In this document: piece by piece, positions 44,174-55,239 of the stretch
Numbering within the stretch: the first letter of the stretch is position 1
Layout of the letters: each line of letters begins with the position of its first letter
DNA from: Candidatus Aalborgicola bjergmarkensis
GTDB taxonomy: Bacteria; Pseudomonadota; Gammaproteobacteria; Burkholderiales; Burkholderiaceae_C
Length of the DNA stretch: 64,000 nucleotides
Reading direction: 5' to 3'
Assembly: GCA_016708725.1 (NCBI GenBank)
Contig: JADJFE010000006.1
Span: 248,001-312,000 of the forward strand
Translations under genes and position numbers: made by a program
Notes under the pieces: model-generated
What the model was told of the DNA's origin: nothing
Databases searched by the model: none
What the model saw: only the letters and a program-made list of their open reading frames with translations

Positions 44174-44851
44174 GTGCGCCAGCGTAAGCCGGTAAATCGT
44201 AGTTGATGGAAGTTCAATACAGGGAAGAAATAGCGAAATCACTCTGGCCCCGAGTCATGCGTTGCACATCGCGAGGTGTACATCGAAGCGTTGACAGGGG
44301 AGACCAGCAGGCCAGCCATTGAGCCGCGAAATTACGCGAATACAGGATGCAGACGGAGTTAGCTTTCACGGAATGCAACACAGACCATGGCGTTACGCGC
44401 GAGTCATGGTCTGATCCTGCGCGGTCAAAGACCCTGAGCATGTTGGGAAGCGATTTACACGGAAGCTGGGAGGTCTCATCGGTGCCCGCGTCAGGAGACA
44501 TGGGCGGGATAGGCAAGGCCCAAAGCCATAACCCTGTCGTCTACGCCGGTGAGAAGTCGGATACGCCCGTAGTACCGAAGAAGCTGTCGAACAAGGGGAA
44601 ACCTGCGGAGGCGGTGGAGGAAAGGGGCGTAGCCAAGGGAAACGTCAGCGAGAACCCCGCACACCGAACACAGAGCCGGAGCAAAGTTGCGTCGAGGGGA
44701 CTTGAGGGCGTACGTATAGCAGCAAGCCTCCTCACCCGGAGGCACGTTTCTATGCGTCACATACCTGAGGCAGGAGCCGTATGCGGTAATTCTGCACGTA
44801 CGGATCTGTGCGGGGGGCAGGGGGTAACCTCTGTCCCTACCGCGACTCAAT
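44174..44851 (+). mobile_element. Group II intron that has lost its reverse transcriptase
   Basis: The 5' end is GTGCG (44174), as in bacterial group II introns. The 3' part has a domain V hairpin (GAGCCGTATGCGGT ... GCACGTACGGATCTG, about 44775-44808) and a domain VI hairpin with an unpaired-A loop (GGGGGTAACCTC), ending near CGCGACTCAAT. The open frame across domains I-IV is the familiar leader before an intron reverse transcriptase (VVPKKLSNKGKPAEAVEERG), cut after GLEGVRIAA, where ~1.2 kb is missing. The RNA might still splice in trans if another intron supplies the protein. The exact 3' end is uncertain by a few bases. Confidence 0.8.
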
Positions 44852-44856
44852 AACGC

Positions 44857-45130
44857 AGTAAAAGTAACCCAGTCCACAGCACCACAGAACATCCAAAGAG
44901 CCGCACCATGACGAGTCATACCGCCTCGTTTACAAGCCAGTCCCCTCTCCCCAGCATCACGTCCGCAAGCGCTGCATTCTGTGGCCCCGTGGCAGTGACA
45001 AACCATGTGCGTGGCAGATAATCAACACCCATTGCCCCCTGTGGCGGACTGCTTCACATTTCTTACAGATCGCATGGGTTACATGCCTGTTTCAAAGTGC
45101 GATACTGGACGTCACGCGGCGGAGATATCT
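44857..45130. other. Intergenic stretch without recognisable content
   Basis: I see no gene, repeat or terminator between the intron end and the IS1634-like left end. Confidence 0.5.
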
Positions 45131-45209
45131 ATCTTTAGCCTGAAGTTCCTCCCCAAAAAAGCCGAGTTTTCCCAATGAAACCGCCTGAAATTTTGGTTCC
45201 ACGTACTGA

Positions 45210-45424
45210 CTACATTTTTATCTGGGCGATCAATTCAAGTGCGCGTTTCTGTTTTGAATTTGGGGTTGTGATTATCTCGAAAGTGGGGGTATCGGCTGCA
45301 TCACCTAGCATGCGGCACGTGTTGCGGACGATGCCTTGAAGCTCGGTCATCAAGGTCTGGAAACTGTGTGTAGGAGTGCCGTCCTCGAGCGTATGGGTTT
45401 GCACCTTCTTCAGTGCTGCATCGC
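45210..45424 (-). pseudogene. C-terminal part of the split IS1634-type transposase
   Basis: It encodes DAALKKVQTHTLEDGTPTHS through IVRNTCRMLGDA to ALELIAQIKM, the usual end of IS1634 transposases. The upstream half is at 53575-55065. Confidence 0.75.
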
Positions 45425-45485
45425 TGTTACCGGCTGTCTAATAGCGCGCAAATTTGGCGGAGTTTTTCAAGCGCTGGTGCACAAA

Positions 45486-45508
45486 CAAAAAGGGCCTTGT
45501 CGGCCCTT
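45486..45508 (-). terminator. Terminator downstream of the 45539 gene
   Basis: Minus strand: AAGGGCC-GACAA-GGCCCTT followed by T-rich sequence. Confidence 0.7.
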
Positions 45509-45538
45509 AGTTATTGGTTCAGAAAACAATAGTTGAGA

Positions 45539-45775
45539 TCAGAATGGCACCCCATCATCATCGTCTGAGTAAACAGGCTTGAATCGAGTGATACGTGTGG
45601 CTTTCTGGTGCGCATGTAGTTTGTCCTGATAACGGCTGTAAATCACATGCAGCAAGTCCTCCAACAACTCTGCAACGGCCGCTGCCTGCTCAGTGCTCCA
45701 GTCATTGTCGATGGTCATGAACAGACCGGATTGTCGCCCTGAAGGCAATTGCATATGTTTTGTAACGCGCTTCAT
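45539..45775 (-). CDS. Small hypothetical protein in the IS21-type insertion
   Basis: The 78-residue protein (MKRVTKHMQLPSGRQSGLF) has an acidic end (YSDDDDGVPF). Its start overlaps the stop of istB copy 1 by four bases, and a terminator follows, so it looks like the last gene of the IS operon. Family unknown. Confidence 0.5.
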   Translation of the reverse strand: MKRVTKHMQLPSGRQSGLFMTIDNDWSTEQAAAVAELLEDLLHVIYSRYQDKLHAHQKATRITRFKPVYSDDDDGVPF

Positions 45776-46525
45776 GATTTAGCCTTTCTGCGTTTGGCTG
45801 CCATATCTGTGGATCGTGCCTGTGCCTCCTTGAGACGATAGGATTCGCCCTCGATGCCAATCACCTCAGAGTGATGCACCAGGCGGTCAACCAAGGACAC
45901 CACACAAACGGCATTGGGAAAGACATCCCCCAGTCGGCAAACGCCTTATTGGTGGTCGCAATCGTGCTCTTGGACTCATAGCGACGGTTGATCAACTCCG
46001 AAGAGCAAGTCGGCATGCCGGTTTGAGTATGAGAGGTAGCCGATCTCATCAATCACCAACAAATCCGGATTGACGTAATGACGCAAACGCCTGCGTAGCG
46101 CCGCATCACTGTCCATGGCAGCCAACTCCCCAACATCTCTCCTGCGGTGGTGAAGCGCACCGTAAAACCCTGAACCAGAGCCTGATAAGCCACATTTTTT
46201 GCCAGCATTGACTTGCCCACGCCATTGTTACCGCGCAATATCACGTTGACGGATTGCGCCATGAACTCCAGCGTCATCAAAGCCTCGATGGCTGCGCGAT
46301 CACATTGTTTGGGCCACTTCCAGTCAAAGTCCGCTAGTGCCTTGAATCGCCCGATGCGTGCGTCATTCAGGCGTCGCTCAAGGCTGCGCTGGGTACGTGC
46401 GTGCTCCTCCCAGTCCAGCAGACTTGGCAGCCAGGGGCATCGGCCAGTTCTGACCAATGTTCCAGCACACCGTGTAGGCGTAGATTTTTGGCTCGCGTGA
46501 ACAAAGCATCATTTTTGGGATCCAT
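45772..46525 (-). pseudogene. istB: IstB-type ATPase, copy 1 (frameshifted)
   Basis: Three frames are needed. The N-terminus (DPKNDALFTRAKNLRLHG) lies at ~46525-46440; Walker A (ILRGNNGVGKSMLAKN) is at ~46225; Walker B (LLVIDEIGYLSYSN) is in another frame near 46050, and the end is KRRKAKS. IstB is the DnaA-like ATPase that helps IstA select targets in IS21 transposition. Confidence 0.75.
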
Positions 46526-48225
46526 CGTTGTCGCCCCTTGATGTTTCTGGTTGGGAATCAGTGTTGTTTAATTGGTCGTAATTTTTCAATGGGTGGGGGT
46601 GGATCACCGCGTCACGCAGTCGAACGTTTTCACTGAGTTGCACGACCACCGGCGCAGGGGCTTGCTGGGCTTGGCGCTGTGCCTCCAGCGCCAGACGAAC
46701 TGCATTGGGGTGGGGTACCTTGCGTTGCAGTGCGTTCAGAACGGCCGTTTGCACCTGGTCGGCACCGTAGCGATCAAGCAATCGCAGCAGCGCTGCAGTG
46801 ATAGCGCCCAGGTGTTCACCTTTGGCTGCGGCCTGTGTGAGTAACTCCACGCTGGCAGGTACGGCCTGCTGCAAACGATTCATACCACGCTGGGCGTGCG
46901 CTGCGGCTTTTCTCTCAACCAGGTCTTTGATGTGTGATTCAATCTCGATTTGCTGACCCTTGTCATAGCTGCGAGCGTGGATGGCCACCACCGTCTGGGC
47001 ATCCAGAATACGCACCGTTTTGGTATCAGCAAGCACCGTGAGCGTTTTGCGCACATGGGTGTGCGGTACCGAATAGTCATTGAGGTCAAAGCGAACATAC
47101 GGGGTTTTTCCGACCTTGACCACCACACGCTCTTCCACCGGATAGGGTTGGCAGGCAATTGCAGAAGGCGTGGCACCTCCTGGGAAAAGGCCTGTGCTAC
47201 CGTCATGGTTTTGTCTTGCGGACAAGCCCGATCACTGGCAGTTCCATTGATCCACGCATCGGCCTGGGCATTGAGGTCATCCAGATCGGTAAATGTACGT
47301 GCGGCAAAGAAGTTGTCACGGATATAGCGAATGGCGCGTTCGACACGCCCCTTCTCATTCCCTCTGGCCACGGCCACCGGGCGCGGTTCGAAGTGGTAGT
47401 GGGCGGCAAAATCCAGTAGTGCTGGGTGAGAATCGAATGGCATCACCCTGGCGCTCCAACACGGCGCTTTTGAGATTGTCATACAGCAGTATCCTGGGCA
47501 CACCACCCCAGGACTGGAACGCCTGGACATGGCCACGCAAAAACTCTCCATACGCGCATCCAGGGAGAAACGCAAAAAATACGCCGTGACCAGGACAGCA
47601 CGGCCACGAAGGCCATCAAAGGCCGTTTGGCTTTGCCGATTTGCAGGTGGCCAAAGTGGCCCCAGTCAATCTGAGCTTGTTCGCCGATAAGGGTAACCAA
47701 ACGCAGATACGCCTCGGGCAAGGGTCTGGGTCGATGCTGGGCGATGAGGTGGCGAAAATGATCTGGGCCACCTTGGTAGCCACGCACTGTGACCATGGCG
47801 TACAGCCGGCTGGCCCTGAGATCGGGAAACTTCTTCAAGGTCTCAAGAACGAACGGCAAATAGGCATCGATGTTTGATGCGCGCACAGTTCCGATGCGGG
47901 GCAAGCCCGCTTGGCGCAAGACTCTCTCGACCGTGCCGTGGTGCACCTTGAGTTGGCGAGCAATGGTGCCGGTTGGCCACTTCTCTGCATGGTAATAACG
48001 CAATATCTTGGCTCTGAGTTCAGGGTCACGGGCATGGTGTGCTTCCTTGTGTGGGGTTGAACGACGGATGCGACGGCGTAAAAAGTCGATACGCACAAAT
48101 TCAGCGCAGCTGCTTTGACAGAAATGACACTGCCAGAGCCGCTGTGGCACATCGACTTTGATTGCACTCACATCCGCGTCCAGTAGAGCAAATGCTGTGG
48201 GGGGTGGGGAACCCTGATGCGTCAC
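46509..48225 (-). pseudogene. istA: IstA-type transposase, copy 1 (frameshifted)
   Basis: Three overlapping frames together give a full IS21 transposase: a helix-turn-helix region (GTIARQLKVHHGTVERVLRQ), the first DDE aspartate in EQAQIDWGHFGHLQ, the late core glutamate in RGNEKGRVERAIRYI, and a C-terminal region (RFDLNDYSVPHTHVRKTL). A Cys-containing N-terminal stretch (LWQCHFCQSSCAEFV) may be a separate small zinc-binding gene fused by a frame change. Confidence 0.75.
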
Positions 48226-48883
48226 TTTTTTGTGTTTTGCCCTCCAGCGGCTTCGGCGCTCAAAATAACTGACCCACCTGTGCTCACAGAAAGCTGACCC
48301 ACCGGTTGCGCGGCTGTTTGTAACTTGATGGCCTGCAGGAAACAGAATCGGCGATCATTGGCTCGACCAATGTGCGTGAAGAAGCGACTTCAGTTCATTG
48401 AAGAAGCAACCCGTTTGAAGATGAAATTTGGTTACGCAAGCATGGGTTGCCACCCTGCTCGACTGAGCATGATCACCTTCCGTGATGGATTGATTGCTGC
48501 ATCCATCACCGTTGCTGATCAAATCGAGGCTCTTGCGTTGTTGGCAGAATACCGGTTTTGATACTTGGTGAACCGGTGTAAGGTGGAACTGAGAGTCAAG
48601 ACAAAATTTTCAGTTAATTTAAGCTGTTCTCGTTTTGTGCGTATGCAACTGGATGGCGTTGCCCCGGGTTTTGTCTTGGTATTGGTCTTCATGGTTTTAT
48701 TTTCAAATGGCAATTTGGCAAGCGAAGCGCGTCAGGCCCGTGGGCAAGACCCTTGTGGGTAAGTACGGGTGGGAGGTGTGGGTATGTGGTCAAGCTGGGC
48801 GTTTTGCAAGCTTGTCCCACATATCCACGCCGACCCCCTACTTATCCATCAAGCAGATACTGCACGGCGGTGGTGAGACGGTT
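48226..48883. other. Spacer between the two istAB units
   Basis: It contains two TGACCCACC-type direct repeats near 48265-48300. Short open frames (48325-48561 on plus, for example) have no recognisable product. I see no other feature. Confidence 0.4.
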
Positions 48884-49713
48884 TTACTTTGCCTTGGGGC
48901 TCGCAGGACTGGTTGAGCTCTGCACAGGTGCTGTGGCAGGTGCGCTGGTGCGCAAAGATGCACCTTCAATGCGGATGGTGATGCAGTGGTGCTGCAGCCG
49001 ATCAAGCAAGGCATCGACCAGCGGCTTGTTGTTAAACAACTCGTACCACTGGGGGTAGTCCAAATTCGTAGTGATGATGGTGCTCACCCGCCCATAGCGT
49101 TGATCCATCAGACGAAAGAACGCGTTGGTCTGTTCTGTCTTCAAGTTCAAGTAACCAGCTCGTCAATGCAAAGCGGCTGCATACGTGCAAGCGCCGTGAG
49201 CAGCTTGGTTGTGGAGCGATCTGCCAGCGAGGCATACAGCTCATCGAGCAGCGCCTGCGCACTGTAAAAGCGCCCCCGCCAGCCATTGATGCAGGCCTGG
49301 CGCAATAGTCCCAGAGCGATGCCGGTCTTGCCGGTGCCGGTGCCACCAATGAGCACCAGATTGTCGGCGCGACGCACAAACTCCAAGTCGGCAAGACCGA
49401 GGATTTGTGCCTTATTCACCCCGCTTTGGCGATCAAAGGGAAAGGTGTCGATCGTCCATTGCCAGGGCAGGTGTGCCTGCGCCACCCGATTGACTAATGA
49501 GCGTTCCCGCTGAAACGAAGCCTGCTCGCTTAGCAGGCGTTGCACCACCTCTGCGCAAGAGGTGCCATTGCGCTCAGCGCGATCAAGTTCGCTGTCCAGC
49601 ACACGCGCCATGCCTTTGAATTTCAACTCCGTTAGCAATGCGTGCAAGGCCTCACGCGGGGTCGGGGTCGCTGTCGTTTTTGGTTTGCTCATCGTCTTTA
49701 TCATCCGGTTCAT
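48884..49713 (-). pseudogene. istB: IstB-type ATPase, copy 2 (one frameshift)
   Basis: The frame from 49713 holds Walker A (LVLIGGTGTGKTGIALGL) and reaches PLCIDEL, then shifts near 49150. The rest (NLKTEQTNAFFRLMDQRYG; TIITTNLDYPQWYELF) is in the next frame. It is well preserved otherwise and differs from copy 1, so the two units come from different IS21 lineages. Confidence 0.8.
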
Positions 49714-49795
49714 TGGGGGAGGTTGTCATGGCTGCTCTCACCTAGCGCAAAGAAGTCGCCTGCCACATGGCGCAACACCATGGACTCCAGTCGCG

Positions 49796-51109
49796 TCAAA
49801 TCAAACAGACCGTACTCGACGCCTGCTCCAGCGCTGCTAGGAACGGCTGCGCTGGGTAGGTCCGTTTAATCTGTAGCAGTCGGTTCAGTGCCCGTGTACC
49901 ACGCCCATTGAGGTGCTTGATGAGCGCTGTGACGTACGCATCAAGAACAGGAGATTGACCACACAACAACTGCGCCTGCTTAGCGAAGGCTGGCGAGGCG
50001 TGCGTTTGGGTATGGTGTGATGCCCCGGGCAAGGTGGAGCGCGCATCACGCACACCCAGCAAACGGGGATGACTGGCCACCAGGGTGCGTTTGTAATGAA
50101 TCTCGATACTGGCGTAATGCTTGTACACCGTCACCGTCTTACTCACCAGCCGTTCAGGTGTCGGATACCGGTTGGTGTCGACGCTGACAAAACCGCGCAA
50201 GTCCACCACCCGCTCAAACACCTCGTAGACTGCTGGCAAGACGATTGACAGGCTGGTGAGGTAAGGCTTCTCCATCACGTACGCCACCTCAGGTGCCATG
50301 CCCAGACTGCGTTTTGGCTTGGCATTGGCCACTTCAACGCACCACTTGAGCGCCTGTGCGTTCAAGTCATCGAAAGAGCTAAAACTGCGCCCAGGCAGGA
50401 AGTTGTCCTCAACCCATGCAAAGGGGCGCTCGATTCTGGCTTTGCGATCAGGGTCATTGACACGGTGTGCCATAAACTTGAGCCCAGGGCGCGTGCAAAG
50501 GCGGCCATCTCTGGTGCGAATACCGCATCAGGCCCAGCACCACCAGCGAGAATGACGCTGGTATTGTCGATCACGCAAAGTGGGCAAGTGCCGTCCATGA
50601 ACTGGGCTGCGCAACAAGAAGTCCTTGGCCTCAAAGCGGGTAAATCGTGGGTAGTACCAGATAAACAAACGCCGCGAGTACGCCAAGGTCAGACCTGCAC
50701 ACTGGGCGGTAATGCTCTTGCCCGCCACCTCCATCTTATGGGGCGATGTGTCGTGCTGCATCTCCTGGCCGGGCTCGAAGTGGTATTCGCCGGAGCGCTT
50801 GGGTGGTTGGCGCAGTTCAGCTTGGCGCACCCAGCGCGTGAGGGTGCTGTAGGGCGGGTGCAGCTTGTACTCATCAGCCAGTATCTGGGCCATACGCACG
50901 GCGTTACCTTTGGCTCTGGCATAGACTTCGGTGAGTTGTTGTTGGGTGACCTCATTCACCGGGTGGGCAGGTGTTTGCACGCCTTGTGGCTCGCGCAGGA
51001 TGCCTCGCACGGTGTTGCGCGAGAGATGCAGCACCCGGCTGATTTCACGTAAACCTGTGCTCTGTTGGTGCAAGGTGAGCACACTGGCACGAATATCTAT
51101 CGGGGTCAT
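49796..51109 (-). pseudogene. istA: IstA-type transposase, copy 2 (frameshifted)
   Basis: It starts MTPIDIRASVLTLHQ and has a helix-turn-helix (LREISRVLHLSRNTVRGIL). The DDE residues are visible in three frames: Asp in EMQHDTSPHKME, Asp in LCVIDNTSVILAG and Glu in RKARIERPFAWVEDNF. Frame changes lie near 50580 and 50470. Confidence 0.8.
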
Positions 51110-51113
51110 GGCA

Positions 51114-52160
51114 CCAGCCTGGTAAGTTCGTTGTTCACTTGTTCCAGCGCTACATGCAGGCGCAGACACGCGCCCTTTAGCGTTGGTTCCAACGGGGCGG
51201 TCAGTGGCACTAGGCGTCGGTGTGCGCGTTGCAGCAGTGCTTGCAGGTAACCCAGCTCAGCAGCCACCCACGTTCAGGTCCGCCCCGCAGGTCTTTGGCA
51301 ATGCTCTGGCTTTGTCTCTCGTTCAAGCTGTCGATAAACAGGCGTGGGTGTTCCACCATGCGTTGGCGCTGCGTGTGTTGGGCGGCTTGGTAGTGGCTAA
51401 ACCAGGCTTGCAGTTCACGCGTACTTAGTGGTCGCTTGCCATGCTGGCCAGTAGTTGACTGGCATGCTCGCTGTTGGCGCGCGCCAACGGGGCCAAATGC
51501 GTGAGCCCGCCCAACTCGATATGCCCCCACTGCGCACCGCCTGCACCAGGTCCTGGGACAGTGCCCCCAGTAGTACCAAGCGGCGCTGTACCCAGCTCAC
51601 ATCACGGGCGCATTGACGTGCAGCTTCGCGCTGACTCAGGCCAAGGAGTCGATCAGCTCGCGCAGCATGAGGGCTTCCTCCATGGGGTCAAATGCCCGCG
51701 AGAACGAGTGGGCCAGCATCTGTGCCAGCGCAGGCCCCACCGGGCAGTGCCAGCATTGCACCAGGGCGGTGTCTGCGCCCAGTCGCTTGAGCGCGCTCAG
51801 GCGCCGGTAGCCGTCAATCAGTACCAGGGCACCACTGTCTTGGTCGTCAGCGGCAATGCACGCTACCAGTTGTCCGCTTGTGCGTATCGATTCAGTCAGT
51901 CGCTGCACTGCCGCCGTATCGGCGATGCGGGTGGCCTCAAAGCGCAGCTCCAGGCGGTGTAAATCGACTTGTCTTGCGCCAACGTACCCGCCCACACTTT
52001 GTTCATGAGCGCCAAAGCCATGGGTGTTGCTGGTCTGGCTTTCGGCGAGTCGGTCATGGGTAATTCCTTGTCTTTTATGGGTCGAAAATCGGTTCACTCG
52101 TTGCCCGCAGCAGCCGACTACGGCGAACTCCGCTCGCCACAGGGCGCGCACCAGTGGCAA
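51114..52160 (-). pseudogene. ParB-like protein in the IS21-type unit (frameshifted)
   Basis: A ParB N-terminal-type domain is readable (VDLHRLELRFEATRIADTAA; VLIDGYRRLSALKRLGADT; SFSRAFDPMEEALMLRELID). A helix-turn-helix part continues in another frame (SWVQRRLVLLGALSQDLVQAV), and a C-terminal part around 51210-51530. At least two frameshifts break it. ParB-like proteins next to istAB may guide targeting, but this is a guess. Confidence 0.6.
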
Positions 52161-52196
52161 TGCCCCGCTGGTGTCGGCTTGACAGTTGCGCTGGCT

Positions 52197-52511
52197 TCAC
52201 ATCGAGCTGTGGTGGTAGTAAATCACCCGCACAGGCTTCTTGGGAAGGCCCTGATGAGTCACTATTTTTGGAGGCAGTTCCTGCTCTCGCTGGCGTAGGC
52301 GTAATCGTTGTTGACGACGGGCGTGGTTGCAGCGTCCGACACGGCTGCTTTGATATATCCTGGAGGCTCTGCGTTGACTGGCTAGACGTGCCTGTTTGCG
52401 ACACTCAGCGCTGCAGTAGCGCTGACCTCGGTCACAAGGCGTACACACTAGCACTTCGGTTTGACAGCACGCACATTGCAGCGTGCGTCCACTGCTCAAT
52501 GCAGCTTGCAT
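52197..52511 (-). CDS. Small Cys-rich zinc-ribbon-like protein
   Basis: The 104-residue protein has four Cys pairs: CACCQTEVLVCTPCDRGQRY then CSAEC, followed by a basic helix (RRASRIYQSSRVGRCNHARR). It overlaps no other gene and lies 36 bp upstream of the ParB-like gene. Paralogous to 52884-53225. Confidence 0.55.
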   Translation of the reverse strand: MQAALSSGRTLQCACCQTEVLVCTPCDRGQRYCSAECRKQARLASQRRASRIYQSSRVGRCNHARRQQRLRLRQREQELPPKIVTHQGLPKKPVRVIYYHHSSM

Positions 52512-52883
52512 TCAGCGCTCCTGTTGGAGCCTCAAATGGACACCTCGAAAGTCGATCCGTGGTTCATGCTCACAGCACATTCAGCACTGGACATTGATCA
52601 CGACTGGGGACAATAATTGGTGCGCACTCGTGGCTGATACGGGTGGGGCGCGCTAGCCGAAATCACTTGTTCGGGTCGAAAGCGGTTGGTGCGCCCGTTC
52701 TTCATTACATCTGCGTTTTACACGCTTGTCGGGCGCAGTGCCAATTCATAGTCTTGGCAGACCACCAACTATCCGTACCCACATTGACCAAGCCTGCCTT
52801 TGTCAAACGATATCTTGAGTCTGGACAACGAATTAATTCAAGCAATGGCGGTTGACATACGCAAGAACGTCAGCCTCAGGCAT
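52512..52883. other. Spacer inside the IS21-type insertion
   Basis: No gene is supported. No hairpin or known repeat is evident. Confidence 0.4.
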
Positions 52884-53225
52884 TCATCCAAGAGCTGTGG
52901 GTTCGTCTATCACCACATGCCAACGTACTCTCAGCCAAAGTCTGTGGGTCAATTCCAATGAGCAGGGGTGGGTCAATTTCCGTGAGCGCCAAAGGCGCTG
53001 CTGTCGCCGAGCATGGGCGTGGCGACCACGTCTGCTACTTTGGTAGCGTTTTCCTGCCTCGCGTACGCAGCGTGCCCGCTGTGTCGATGCACAGTCTTTG
53101 CAGTAGCGATTACCACGATCACAACGGCTGCATATGAGCACCAGGATGCTGCAACGAGCACACAAGTAACGCCTTGCGGGAGGTTCCATCGCCAAAAAGT
53201 GGCCGACGGGGGTTGGGCTGGACAA
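52884..53225 (-). CDS. Small Cys-rich zinc-ribbon-like protein, second copy
   Basis: The 113-residue protein shows the same plan: YLCARCSILVLICSRCDRGN, then YCKDC and the basic YQSSRRGRHAHARRQQRLWR. The last ~30 residues run into TGGGTCAATT-type IS end repeats, so the native protein probably stops earlier. Between 53226 and the insertion end I see nothing else. Confidence 0.5.
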   Translation of the reverse strand: MSSPTPVGHFLAMEPPARRYLCARCSILVLICSRCDRGNRYCKDCASTQRARCVREAGKRYQSSRRGRHAHARRQQRLWRSRKLTHPCSLELTHRLWLRVRWHVVIDEPTALG

Positions 53226-53484
53226 TGCCTAGAGTTTCGTGACATACTGACACTGGCAACGTCGCCCTCCCGGGCTCGGGGCACGACATCGGTTTGAACT
53301 TTCGACGTTATTGGCTGATGTCGTGCCTGCTTCGAGCTTTTACGGCAAGCTCGTTTCTACTCCCTCCCGGATTGCTTGGCTAGTGCATCCCAAGCCTTGC
53401 CTCAAACGCAAATCACAACACCACATCCCGAGAAAGTGCGCCGCCACGCCATGGGGGTCTTGAAACTCGCCCTTCGGGCTCCTT

Positions 53485-55065
53485 TCAAGCCCCCCATGGC
53501 GTGCAAATCCGTAGTTCTGCGCAATACCTCTGCCGCCAGATTGACGCGCATTCCGGCAGCCATTCACAATCGCTGCGTTTGGCCGGTGCTACCGGGTCTC
53601 GTGTAAGTTTGGCGGCCTGATCCTCATCGCAAAACATCAGTTCACGCCAAACCTGGCGCATGTGCCACTCCACGTAGTAGGCCAACATGCACAAGAAAAT
53701 GTGCGCTCGCACCCGATTTTCCAGGTGGTGATGAATCGGGCGCACCTTCAAATCCATTGTCTTGAGCGAACGAAATGCCCGCTCCACCTGCGCCAGAGAC
53801 TTGTAGGTGCGCACACAGCTGGGAGCATCCATGCGCTGTGCCTGGACTGAAGTGCGAATGATGTACAGCCCATCCAGGGCAGCCTCAGCCGCAATATTGC
53901 CTTCAAGACGCGCGAAGGTGAATGCTGCATCTGTGATCGTTAGCTCAAAGTGTTTGGCCACCTTGTATCGGTTGACCACCTTACCCGTTGCTACGCCAAT
54001 CTTGTCCTTGCCCACGAGCTTGCAAGATTCAACACGAGCCTGGATTTTTGCCAACTCCTTCTCCGTGGCCAGGAGCAAGTCATTGCGGGTATGCACGCGC
54101 AACTTTGCCAACTCCGGATTGCGACACACGATCAATCGTTCACCGGGAAAGTCCGGCGAGCTTATTTCCAGCAAATTGCGTTCATCAAAGAGCCCCATTT
54201 GCACACGCCCTTGCTCCACAAGGGCACGGATCGATGCGCTGCGCAGAGCTGTAATCCAGGCTAAGTCGCTGTCTTTGCTCATCTCATCAATGGCTTTTTG
54301 CGAGATCATGCCCCTATCACCCACCATGACTATGCGTTTGAGGCCAAACTCCTCACGTAAGCGCGTAACTTGTGGAGTAAACGTCGTGCTGTCCGAGGTA
54401 TTGCCGTCATGAACAGAAATCGCCACCGGACAACCTCTGTCGTCAGTGAGCAGTCCATAGTTGACCTGCAAAGTTCCACGTTTTCCATCACGGCTGTAAC
54501 CCAGCTTGGCCAATGGACAGTGCGAACCCTCAAAGTAACTCGAAGACAAATCGTAGAGCACCAGGCAGTCTTCTTTGAGATGACGTGCTGCCAGCTTCTT
54601 TTGAATCCGATCCTGTCCGGCCAGCAGCCAATCCATGGCTGCGTACAGATCATCCTCGTTGGCATCGCTTACGCCAAATTCCTGAGCCAACGTGCTGGTG
54701 TGCCACAACCGTGTCGTGGCAAGTTTGGTGGCCGGAGAAATGATGCGGGAGGCCACCATGGCCAGCACCAGATCGCGCTCACGACAAGGTTTTGCAGCCA
54801 GCATCGAGGCAAAACCCAAGCGTTGCATAGCCAAGCAGACGGCTTGGACATGGCCATGGGCGGGAGAGGCGATGACCTCAAAGGTTTGATTGACCGATTG
54901 CACAACATCACCACGCAAGGTAGCTCGAATCATCTGTACTTGCGCTGGCGACAAAGCCGACAAGTTGGCCAGCGTGCGCTTGTGAACCTTGCCTCCTTCA
55001 CGGTAAGACTCGCGCAGCAAAACGGTGGGTGGCGATCCGCGATTTGGGATGATGTTGATATGCAT
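53485..55065 (-). pseudogene. N-terminal part of the split IS1634-type transposase
   Basis: It starts MHINIIPNRGSPPTVLLRES. It has the IS1634/IS4-type DDE landmarks: Asp in DCLVLYDLSSSYFEG, Asp in RIVMVGDRGMIS and the late YKSLAQVERAFRSLKTMD block. Homology ends at DPVAPAKRSD (~53575); the remaining residues to 53485 are read from the IS21-type insertion. Confidence 0.8.
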
Positions 55066-55239
55066 GTCTACATTATTTGCAATTTACCTATCATTTTATC
55101 ATAAATTACATGTCTACATGTTTTCGGCAAAATCGCACTAATACATTGATTTATAAGAGAAATCTGTAAAAACGGGAAAGAACTTCAGTTTAGCCGTAGC
55201 ACCGGCTCCATCCATCACCCATGCAGCCCATACAACACT
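55066..55239. other. IS1634 right end and spacer
   Basis: An A/T-rich transposase leader precedes the presumed inverted end near 55178-55198. No gene is seen. Confidence 0.45.

Larger units (their letters stand above)
45425..53568 (-). mobile_element. IS21-type composite insertion (8.1 kb)
   Basis: The insertion is flanked by a 5-bp repeat ATCGC (45420-45424 and 53569-53573). Its ends start TGTTACCGGCTGTC on the left and TGTGAATGGCTGCC read inward on the right, matching TG...CA IS21-type termini. It holds two istA/istB pairs, a ParB-like gene, two Cys-rich genes and a small unknown gene, all on the minus strand and nearly all frameshifted. Repeats of TGGGTCAATT near 52945-52985 and TGACCCACC near 48265-48300 look like internal IS21 ends, so two or more elements may be nested. 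Confidence 0.7.
45133..55200 (-). mobile_element. IS1634-like element split by an 8.1-kb insertion
   Basis: The transposase N-terminal part lies at 53575-55065 and the C-terminal part at 45210-45424. Imperfect ends resembling each other are at about 45133 (CTTTAGCCTGAAGTTCCTCC) and, inverted, about 55178-55198 (CTAAACTGAAGTTCTTTCCC). Removing 45425-53568 and one target repeat rejoins KRSD to AALKKVQTHT in a continuous transposase. Confidence 0.65.

Noticed and set aside
44174..44851. The group II intron as source of the DGR reverse transcriptase
   Set aside because: The reverse transcriptase coding region is deleted, and group II enzymes are not DGR enzymes. No other reverse transcriptase motif was seen.
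44347..44853. A 168-codon protein, and an antisense 171-codon protein, between 44.3 and 45.0 kb
   Set aside because: Both lie over group II intron ribozyme domains; such frames are commonly mis-annotated in introns.
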